Assembly: GCF_015163655.1 (NCBI RefSeq)
Contig: NZ_JADEUF010000035.1
Coordinates: 1 to 34,436, forward strand
DNA length: 34,436 nucleotides
Reading direction: 5' to 3'
Source of the DNA: Xenorhabdus griffiniae
GTDB taxonomy: Bacteria > Pseudomonadota > Gammaproteobacteria > Enterobacterales > Enterobacteriaceae
Positions 32,901 through 34,436 of the stretch are shown here, piece after piece. The notes beneath the pieces are model-generated. The model worked only from the letters and a program-made list of their open reading frames with translations, made no database searches and was not told where the DNA came from. Made by a program: the position numbers and the translations under genes. The first letter of the stretch is position 1, and each line of letters starts with the position of its first letter.

Positions 32901-34436
32901 TGGTTCAATTCATCATAACTGAGTGTCTGAGCTCCACACACTATCGCTGTAGCTGTGGGACTGTTGATCACCTGCGCTTCAAATAGTTGGTGGATCAGGG
33001 CGTCTTGCGGGAAGTCTGCTTGAGTGGTGTTAAAATTCACCAACAGTTGTTGTCGCTCTAAAGCTGACAATATCGGCAAAGTCGCAATGGCTTGGGTTGC
33101 ATCGGCTGCCATTGCTGCCAGTGCTCGTTGCAGATAGCCGACCATACGTTCAACAGTTTCGGCATCGAACAGATCAGAGGCATATTCCAGTCCGCCAACC
33201 AAACCAGAGTCGGTTTCAGTTAACAACAACATTAAATCGAAATGGGCGCTATGGGTCGCCAGTTCAACTCGGGAGATCTGCAAACTGGACTGTGTTTGGC
33301 CTTGAGCCGGCGTATTATCTAAAGCCAGCATGACCTGAAAGATTGGGCTATGGCTCAGGTTACGTTCAGGTTGTAATATTTCCACCACCTGCTCGAAGGG
33401 CAGATCCTGATGAGCATAGGCGGTTAGCGCCCGCTCCCGGACCTGTGCAATCAGTTCAGCCACACTGAGATCGTCATTGAATGTAACGCGTAAGGCCAGT
33501 GTATTGACGAAGAAACCAACCAACTCCTCAAGCTCACGGTGCGGGCGATTGGCGACAGGGGTGCCGATAACAATATCATCCTGACCACTAAGCCTGTTGA
33601 GTACAATACTCCAGCCAGCCAGTAGGACCATAAACAAGGTACTGTTATGGCGTTGTCCTAGTTCCTTAAGTGAATTTAATACTGAGGCATCAAGGTGGAA
33701 AGGCACTTGTCTGCCGACATAAGTTTGTACTGCTGGGCGTGGCCGATCAGTGGGGAGTGATAATAACGCGGGCGCATTTTCAAGTTGCCGGAGCCAGAAG
33801 TTTCGCTGTGCAGTAAAACTTTCTCCTTGCAACCATTCACGCTGCCAGACGGCATAATCAGCGTACTGAATGGGAAGTTGCGGCAAAGGATCATTGTGGT
33901 CATTAAGGACAGCGTGATAGAAAACACCCAGTTCGCGTATCAGCACCCCAATAGACCAGCCGTCAGCAATAATGTGGTGCAGGGTGAGCAGTAACACATG
34001 TTCCTTATCTGCCAGTTGCAGCAGTTGACCACGGATCAAGGGGCCTTGAGCAAAATCGAAAGGTGTTTGGGCTTCGAGTGTCGCGAGTTCAGTTACCCGC
34101 TCGATATGCAGAGCAGGATCGAGTTGACGCAAGTCCTGACGGGACAGGGCAAAACCGATATCCGCCGGGGCGATTTGCTGGCTGGGTTGGCCTGCAACCA
34201 GCACGAAACGTGTCCGCAGACTTTCATGCCGAGCTATCAGACGATCAAGTGCGGTGGTCAGGGCATGATGATTAAGTTGCCCCGTCAGGCGTAGTGCTAC
34301 AGGAATATAATAGGCTTGACTCGCCGCCGGATCGAGCTGACCGAGGAACCATAACCGCTGTTGAGCAAAGGATAAAGGCAAGGGCTGGCTGCGATCAGCT
34401 GGGGAGATCACGGTTTGTGTGAGAGTGGCCGTTTCT
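14903..34436 (-). CDS. Gene 1: giant NRPS, six visible modules (5' end outside window)
   Basis: This is a multimodular NRPS of 6510 visible residues (roughly 0.7 MDa), open without a stop from the right window edge to TAA at 14905-14903. Domain order with approximate visible residue numbers: C 17, A 476, T 1031; dual C/E 1119, A 1567, T 2112; C 2172, A 2629, T 3174; dual C/E 3262, A 3715, T 4271; C 4329, A 4794, T 5346; dual C/E 5438, A 5881, T 6432; C-terminal docking tail from about 6480. All six T domains keep the LGGHSL phosphopantetheine serine, and all six A domains keep the A10 lysine in NGKLD. The first start-like codon in view (GTG at 34411) lies inside a linker that matches the T-to-C linkers within this protein (TQTxI-PADR), so the gene very probably begins further right with at least one more module. 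It acts in the cytosol and hands its peptide to gene 2. I infer an Ala-Val-Leu-aliphatic-Thr-Val segment with residues 1, 3 and 5 inverted. Confidence 0.95.
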   Translation of the reverse strand, partial: ETATLTQTVISPADRSQPLPLSFAQQRLWFLGQLDPAASQAYYIPVALRLTGQLNHHALTTALDRLIARHESLRTRFVLVAGQPSQQIAPADIGFALSRQDLRQLDPALHIERVTELATLEAQTPFDFAQGPLIRGQLLQLADKEHVLLLTLHHIIADGWSIGVLIRELGVFYHAVLNDHNDPLPQLPIQYADYAVWQREWLQGESFTAQRNFWLRQLENAPALLSLPTDRPRPAVQTYVGRQVPFHLDASVLNSLKELGQRHNSTLFMVLLAGWSIVLNRLSGQDDIVIGTPVANRPHRELEELVGFFVNTLALRVTFNDDLSVAELIAQVRERALTAYAHQDLPFEQVVEILQPERNLSHSPIFQVMLALDNTPAQGQTQSSLQISRVELATHSAHFDLMLLLTETDSGLVGGLEYASDLFDAETVERMVGYLQRALAAMAADATQAIATLPILSALERQQLLVNFNTTQADFPQDALIHQLFEAQVINSPTATAIVCGAQTLSYDELNHQANRLAHHLIALGVRPDDRVAICVERNLNMMVGLLGILKAGGAYVPFDPAYPTERLMYMLADSAPRIILTQTKLADRLAGTIPTVLLDNVLSSQEPFLPVYNPDAQALGLTSRHLAYVIYTSGSTGLPKGVAIEHRNTVNFLTWVQQTFSQEELAHTLFATSLNFDLSVYECFAPLLLGGTVHLVTDILSLVNTSSANPKPSLSLINTVPSAIAQLVETNALPMDIRTVNLAGEKVKSHIVEHLFSHSAVQNVCNLYGPSETTTYSTWTRMNRATGFANHIGRPIANTQIYILDAHTQPVPLGVIGEIHIAGAGVARGYLNRPELTAERFLTDPFSSDPDARMYKTGDLGRWLPDGNIEYLGRNDFQVKLRGFRIELGEIEAQLMRCYGVQEAVVIAREDTDTVYGNTEEINTGGQKRLVAYLRPQNGVELLPAQLRQQLAQYLAEYMLPSAFVVLDTFPLTANGKLDRQALPAPDAFSVIARGYEAPHGEVEIALAQIWQDLLGLEQVGRHDHFFELGGHSLMIVSLIEQLYSLGWQLDVRSVFSSPVLTEMAQAMTSDIDTFVVPPNRIPADCPAITPDMLPLVSLSQTEIDAIVAATPGGTSNIQDIYPLAPLQDGVLFHHLRQTQGDTYLLQTLLAFETRERLDTFLSAFQQVIDRHDILRTAACWQGLIRPVQVVWRQAPLYINTFVPDTADNVLSQLQEHTNPRRHRLDLSRAPLFAADIAHDPTQDEWLLSLRFHHLVSDHMTLELIFAEIAQIQGGYADTLPATLPYRNFIAQTLSVPGTEHEAYFRSQLADIDAPTAPFGVLSMQDDNEPIVEAHLSLDPALAEAIRSQARRLGVSSGVLFHVAWAQVLAQTSGRDDVVFGSVLSGRLQGGAGASRILGMFINTLPIRISLADHSVQELVQLTYHNLTTLLEHEQAPLALAQRCSGVAQSIPLFSTLLNYRHSQIIEGDEANVIEIPQIDMRIVAIEERTNYPITLSVDDMGVGFRLTAQTVASIDPTRIITYLATAISGLVDALAHKPRRLIQELSILPVSERQQLLVDFNATQADFPQNALIHQLFETQVKHHPDATAIVFAEQCLSYDELNRRANRLAHYLIALGVRPDDRIAICAERSLETVVGLLAILKAGGAYVPLDPSYPTERLVYMLEDAEPVVLLTQTIQVSRLNNLIPTVLLDTQESFWAAQPTHNPNPHALGLTSQNLAYVIYTSGSTGQPKGVMIEHRNVLRLIVNSGFADIDSNDCVAHCANIAFDASTWEIWSALLNGARLHVVPQSVLLDPAHFCDALIKERVTALWLTVGLFNEYLDSLKPLFGQLRYLLIGGDVLDPRKIQQVQSAESQPVHLINGYGPTETTTFATTYALSSPVDVTRSIPVGRPIANTQIYILDSHGQPVPRGVTGEIYIAGAGVARGYLNRPELTAERFQTDLFASQPNSRMYKTGDLGRWLPDGNIEYLGRNDFQVKLRGFRIELGEIEARLSQCDGVREAVVIAREDGKRLVAYLLPQEGFELEPAALRQQLAQYLADYMLPSAFVTLTSFPLTPNGKLNRQALPAPELSAVVAHGYEAPVGETEIALAQIWQELLGLAQVGRHDHFFELGGHSLLAVQLVAHVRQDLARNLSLQQLFDQPILTDLAQTLNGASAIAQITIPVTDRNQPLPLSFAQQRLWFLSQIDQAASLAYHIPLALRLIGQLNRPALIRAFDQLIARHENLRTCFVLVSGQPYQHIEPTDINFALSYQDLRSLAPETHSVHVADLIALEAQTSFDFTRGPLIRGHLLQLADEEHVLLLTQHHIISDGWSIGILMHELSVLYRAILDGQDVPLPPLPIQYADYAVWQRKWLQEATLTAQRDFWCTQLADAPALLSLPIDRPRPATQTFVGGRVPVQFEAALLASLKKLGQRHNTTLFMTVLSAWGIVLSRLSGQDDIVIGTPVANRPHHELEGLIGFFVNTLALRVSLNDPVTITDLLTQVRERALAAYAHQDLPFEQVVEALQPERNLSYSPIFQVMLALNNTPAQALALSDIQCIPIEQAHPNAHFDLTLSLTETEAGLVGDLAYAADLFDAATIERMVGYLTHVLTVMAGDETQPIATLPMLPASERQQLLVDFNATQMDFPQTALIHQLFESQAEQCPDATAVVYEDQTLSYGELNHRANQLAHYLITLGVRPDDRVALCAERSLEMVVGLLAILKAGGAYVPLDPIYPAERLAYMVEDAAPVALLTQSALSRSGWLAQFNALPTVLLDNPEPYLTTQPADNPDAQALGLASHHLAYVIYTSGSTGQPKGVMIEHYSLCNLITTQQHALALTPASRVLQFASNSFDACIWECCMALMAGGRLYLAKRANLLPGAILSGYLTEQAISHVLLSPTALAAMDSLPDTLQTLLVGGEACPSTLVKRWSPGRQMLNAYGPTEITVCATLYACPCAEDSSTDNPPPIGRPIANTQIYLLNTHYQPVPLGVIGEIYIAGAGIARGYLNRPELTAERFLADPFSSNPNARMYKTGDLGRWLANGNIEYLGRNDFQIKLRGFRIELGEIETKLTQCDGVREAVVVAREDQGQKRLVAYLLPKESAELVPAKLRQQLARHLADYMLPSAFVTLASFPLTPNGKLDHQALPEPDASAIVMHRHEPPMGETETTLAQIWQELLGLEQVSRHDHFFELGGHSLMIVSLIEELRKLGWQLDVRSVFAAPILIDMAQNLQRDTHTFIVPPNLIPEGCTAITPAMLPLVSLSQAEIDAIVNTVSDGASNVQDIYPLSPLQEGILFHHLLQAQGDTYLLQIILAFDTRKRLEAFLGALQQVIDRHDILRTAVYWQDLAQPVQVVWRQAPLTVREFIPISTNDIPAQLQVHTDPRQHRIDLTQAPLFTADITLDPAQNEWLLALRFHHLVSDHMTLDLVFAEITQILRGNAEALPTTLPYRNFIAQILNVPSSVHEDYFREQLADIDEPTAPFGVLAIPKNAPNDTKPVSVAKSRLLLTPERAEAIRVQSRRLGVSPGVLFHVAWAQVLAQTSGRDDVVFGSVLLGRLQGNAGADRILGMFINTLPIRISLGGRTVQEIVQDTYHNLTTLLGHEQAPLALAQRCSGVAQPLPLFSALLNYRHSQTDKGDAIDTIWTDMRLVAAEEQTNYPITLSVDDLGDNFQLTALTVTEIAPERTTAYLETAINGLIDALIHNPQQLILNVPILPEPERQQLLVGFNPTQVDFPQNALIHQLIEAQALQRPHATAVICEGQTLSYVELNQHANRLAHHLITLGVRPDDRVAICIERSLEMVVGLLAILKAGGAYVPLDPTYPIERLAYMLRDSAPVVLLTQTAQVNKLPDTVPTILLDSLCDRNETLLTTQPTDTPNAQALGLTSRHLAYVIYTSGSTGQPKGVMVEHRNVVSLIINNGFADIGPDDCIAHCANVSFDAATWEVWAGLVHGARILLIPEKTLLQPTDFGEYLSAEGVSALFLTTALFNQYASLIAPALSGLRYVLFGGEQGDTRPAIRLRTEHSPKHLLNMYGPTETTTFATAYEIPVLEDEDVEGKGRKIPIGHPIANTQIYILNQQGQPVPSGVAGEIYIAGAGVARGYLNRPELTAERFLADPFSSEPDARMYKTGDLGRWLPDGNIEYLGRNDFQVKLRGFRIELGEIEARLTQCDGVREAVVMAREDEPGQKRLVAYLLPQEGIELVPAELRQQLAQHLAEYMLPSAFITLDTFPLTPNGKLDRRALPAPDLSAVVTRHYEAPEGETEIILAEIWQDLLGLEHVGRYDHFFELGGHSLLAVQLAARIRQQLAHELPLQQLFEQPRLIDLARALTDTSTIAQTNIPVADRSQLLPLSFAQQRLWFLTQLNPAASLAYHIPMALRLSGQLNRPVLIRALDLLVARHENLRTRFVLVSSQPCQQIDPADRGFSLSYQDLRALTPEAHINRIAELTDLEAQTPFDFSQGSLIRGHLLQLADEEHILLLTQHHIISDGWSIGVLLREFSALYRAALDSQDDPLPPLPIQYADYAVWQREWLQESAIAKQRDFWCSQLEGAPALLTLPTDRPRPAVQSYVGRRLPVNVDADLLTALKRLGQRHRTTLFMTVLSAWSIVLARLSGQEDIVIGTPVANRPHHELEGLIGFFVNTLALRITLDNSSRVADLLAQVREHAFAAYAHQDLPFEQVVEALQPERNLSYSPIFQVMLALNNTPQHISRQALALPELQLTHIEQEHYSAHFDLTLSLAENEDGRLVGELAYATDLFDATTIERLVGYLTNVLTAMVADETQLIGALPLLPESERRQLLVEFNATQQNFPQDALIHQLFEAQAAQHPEAIAAVFEEQTISYGELNRRANQLAHYLIASGVRPDDRIAICIERGLAMVVGLLAILKAGGAYVPLDPAYPAERLAYVLEDAAPVALLTQATLRNKLDSALPTVLLDNICDSQTAFLTMQPTDNPDAQALGLTSRHLAYVIYTSGSTGTPKGVMVEHANVIRLLAATQSRFQFDDKDVWTLFHSFAFDFSVWELWGALAYGGRLVVISAECARSPQLFYSLLCREHVTILNQTPSAFRSLIAAQGVAKHALRCIIFGGEALELHTLIPWVTRNPTAQTRLVNMYGITEITVHATYRELTEADIYSGRGSLIGQPLADLRIYILDPHGQPAPLGVAGEIYIVGDGVTRGYLNRPELTAERFLTDPFFLNSAARMYKTGDLGRWLPDGNIEYLGRNDFQVKLRGFRIELGEIEAKLEQCHGVRDAVVLAREDEPGQKRLVAYLRPRAGVELVPAELRQQLAQHLADYMLPSAFVTLETFPLTPNGKLDRQALPAPDLSAVVARGYEAPVGETEIALAQIWQKLLGLKQVSRHDHFFELGGHSLMIVSLIEELRNLGWQLDVRSVFVAPVLIDMAQTVRRDANTFVVPPNLIAEECTTITPAMLPLVSLSQTEIDAIVNTVPGGGANVQDIYPLAPLQEGILFHHLLQTQGDNYLLQSVLAFDTRERLNAFLAALQLVIDRHDILRTAVCWRELAQPVQVVWRQAPLKVSIFTPTTTGDVVTQLKRHTDPRQHRLNLNQAPLFAADIAPNPAQDEWLLALRFHHLVSDHLTLELIFAEIALILQGKTERLPAVLPYRNFIAQTLATPTADHEAYFRTQLADIDEPTAPFGVLKVHPDNDCVVEARLPIAPDLAKAIRSQARRLGVSPSVLFHVAWAQVLAQTSGRDDVVFGSVLLGRLQGGAGAERVLGMFINTLPMRVSLTNYTVQEVVHNTHHGLMMLLEHEQAPLALAQRCSGMPQSMPLFSSLLNYRHGQSAETGGLDTIWAGIRTLAAEERTNYPVTLSVDDLGVNFQLIAQTVAGIDPTRVTNYLVTAISGLIDALVHDPQRLVRDISILPATERQQLLVDANATQVDFPQDQLIHSLFEAQAARHPDTLAVVFDGQTLSYGELNCRANQLAHHLISLGVHPDDRVAICIERSLDLIVGLLAILKAGGAYVPLDPTYPSERLAYMLEDSEPVALLTQTTQADKLSSFVPMSMSIVILDAQELILTEQPPHNPDIHALGLMSHHLAYVLYTSGSTGQPKGVMVEHRNVLRLIINNGFTDIGPNDCIAHCANIAFDASTWEIWSALLNGARLHVIPQSILLNPVHFCDSLIEGKISALWLTVGLFNEYLDNLSPLFEQLRYLLVGGDVLDPRKIQQVQLAEFQPAHLINGYGPTETTAFATTYAITSPVDVTRSIPIGRPIANTQIYILDMPGQPVPYGVAGEIYIAGAGVARGYLNRPELTAERFLPDPFSSQPDARMYKTGDLGRWLPDGNIEYLGRNDFQVKLRGFRIELGEIETRLNQCDGVHEAIVLPREDEPGQKRLVAYLLPQEGIELAPAKLRQQLAQYLADYMLPSAFVTLDTFPLTPNGKLDRQALSAPDLAAVVTQGYEPPQGEIETALAQIWQDLLGLERISRYDHFFELGGHSLMVVRLITRIQDKFLVSIPLTALFTSPTLTEQATAILSAQMNAVAENELESIQNELDSLSAEELMAILGGESK
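14906..14990 (-). other. C-terminal docking tail of gene 1 protein
   Basis: After the last T domain comes an acidic, predicted helical tail (repeated ELxS/NELDSL) ending SAEELMAILGGESK. Position at a protein end and similarity to the gene 2 tail support a docking role towards the basic N-terminal helix of the next synthetase. The role is inferred. Confidence 0.65.
14906..18269 (-). other. Module M6: dual C/E - A (Val-like) - T - docking tail
   Basis: The dual domain starts near 18125 with DIYPLAPLQ and an intact HHLLQTQGD. The A domain has FDASTWE near 16170 and NGYGPTETTAF near 15890. Its code D-A-W-W-L-G-G-A-F-K differs from M2 and M8 only at position 330 (Ala for Thr), and Val is the likely substrate. 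The T domain (LGGHSLMVVRL, RIQDKFLVSIPL) differs from the internal T domains and resembles the terminal T domain of gene 2, as expected for one that must dock in trans. The protein ends in ELDSLSAEELMAILGGESK. Confidence 0.85.
18270..21489 (-). other. Module M5: LCL C - A (Thr) - T
   Basis: The LCL domain begins near 21450 with SFAQQRLWFL and has QHHIISDGWS. The A domain has FDFSVWE near 19440, VTILNQTPSAF near 19300 and NMYGITEITVH near 19155. The code D-F-W-N-I-G-M-V-H-K is the canonical Thr code, the most certain specificity call in the window. The T domain (LGGHSLMIVSL) precedes the M6 dual C/E domain, so D-allo-Thr is expected. It is the only polar side chain predicted in the readable part of the peptide. 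Confidence 0.9.
21490..24789 (-). other. Module M4: dual C/E - A (branched aliphatic) - T
   Basis: This domain opens with DIYPLSPLQ and HHLLQAQGD near 24640, an intact dual C/E signature. The A domain has FDAATWE near 22670 and NMYGPTETTTF near 22390. The code D-A-W-F-L-G-M-T-F-K lies between Leu (DAWFLGNVVK) and Ile-type codes, so I call only a branched aliphatic residue. An acidic loop (EDEDVEGKGRK) just before the GHPIANTQ segment is shared only with M7, marking these two A cores as recent copies. The T domain is of the LGGHSLLAVQL class. Confidence 0.85.
24790..27974 (-). other. Module M3: LCL C - A (Leu-like) - T
   Basis: The LCL domain starts near 27920 and contains QHHIISDGWS. The A domain (about 26560-25050) has FDACIWE near 25930 and NAYGPTEITVC near 25670. 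The code D-A-W-L-L-G-A-V-C-K is nearest to a Leu code (DAWLYGAVMK, 8 of 10); an aromatic residue is a weaker alternative because the last positions resemble the Phe code of GrsA. The A core (MALMAGGRLYLA, VLLSPTALAAM) is not shared with any other module in the window. The T domain is the dual-C/E-preceding class (LGGHSLMIVSL), so this residue should become D. Confidence 0.8.
27975..31219 (-). other. Module M2: dual C/E - A (Val-like) - T
   Basis: The condensation domain opens with DIYPLAPLQ near 31075, followed by HHLRQTQGD. This fits the dual C/E signature HH[IL]LxxxxGD except for Arg at the fourth position. The C3-equivalent motif is HHLVSDH. The A domain has FDASTWE near 29120 and NGYGPTETTTF near 28840, with code D-A-W-W-L-G-G-T-F-K, closest to the Val family DAxWxGGTFK (for example GrsB Val, DAFWIGGTFK). 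The T domain is LGGHSLLAVQL, the class that precedes LCL domains here. The domain should link D-residue 1 to L-Val 2. Confidence 0.85.
31220..34436 (-). other. Module M1: LCL C - A (Ala-like) - T
   Basis: The C domain begins near 34387 with SFAQQRLWF and has HHIIADGWS. The A domain spans roughly 33010-31480, with FDLSVYE near 32400 and LYGPSETTTY near 32130. My reading of the code is D-L-Y-N-N-A-L-T-Y-K, one residue from the Ala code DLFNNALTYK known from microcystin synthetase; Cys codes (DLYNLSLIWK) share the first four positions, so Ala is preferred but not proven. The T domain (LGGHSLMIVSL) is of the class seen before dual C/E domains. The A domain has an extra loop of about 12 residues between AREDT and GQKRLVAYL (about 31650-31700). 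The residue should be inverted by M2. Confidence 0.85.

Noticed and set aside
34409-34411. GTG as start codon of gene 1
   Set aside because: It lies inside a conserved intermodular linker and the frame stays open to the window edge. It is an internal Val codon.
1-34436. Tandem DNA repeats as mobile element or CRISPR-like array
   Set aside because: The repeats have a period of about 3.3 kb and correspond exactly to NRPS modules, in frame throughout.

Overview
The whole window is one minus-strand stretch of giant nonribosomal peptide synthetase (NRPS) genes. Transcription runs from the right edge to the left. There are three consecutive genes and practically no non-coding DNA. Gene 1 (right, 34436 to 14903) has lost its 5' end to the window edge and shows 6510 codons. 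Gene 2 (14888 to 8226, 2220 aa) is complete. Gene 3 (8214 leftwards) runs off the left edge after 2738 codons. Gene 1 and gene 2 are separated by 14 nt or overlap by one base, depending on the gene 2 start; gene 2 and gene 3 are 11 nt apart. This is one operon. No promoter, terminator, RNA gene, mobile element or CRISPR array is visible.

Eleven modules can be read, numbered M1 to M11 in order of synthesis within the window. Gene 1 carries M1-M6, gene 2 M7-M8 and gene 3 M9-M11, with M11 cut in its adenylation (A) domain. The condensation domains alternate strictly. Odd modules start with an LCL-type C domain (SFAQQRLWF start, HHIIxDGWS active site). Even modules start with a dual condensation/epimerisation domain (DIYPLxPLQ start followed by HH[IL]LxxxxGD or a variant). 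A dual C/E domain inverts the residue supplied by the module before it, so the product should alternate D,L,D,L. There is no separate epimerase, thioesterase or starter domain in view.

Specificity codes read by eye (GrsA positions 235-517) give: M1 DLYNNALTYK (Ala-like), M2 DAWWLGGTFK (Val-like), M3 DAWLLGAVCK (Leu-like), M4 DAWFLGMTFK (branched aliphatic), M5 DFWNIGMVHK (Thr), M6 DAWWLGGAFK (Val-like), M7 DAWFLGVTFK (Ile/Leu/Val), M8 DAWWLGGTFK (Val-like), M9 DLYNNALTYK (Ala-like), M10 VDTVISFGDK (beta-Ala type), M11 unreadable. The inferred partial product is ...D-Ala-Val-D-Leu-aliphatic-D-Thr-Val-D-aliphatic-Val-D-Ala-betaAla-X..., a long, uncharged, hydrophobic alternating D/L peptide. 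Known analogues of this stereochemical plan are the gramicidin beta-helix and the Photorhabdus D/L pentadecapeptide kolossin A. Here the assembly line is split over several proteins, and a beta-amino acid breaks the alpha-peptide repeat. Two of the five dual domains (M8 and M10) carry substitutions in the histidine pair of their epimerisation signature.

The protein style (module linkers, docking ends, moderate GC) points to an entomopathogenic enterobacterium of the Xenorhabdus/Photorhabdus type. This is inference from resemblance; no taxonomic marker gene is present.
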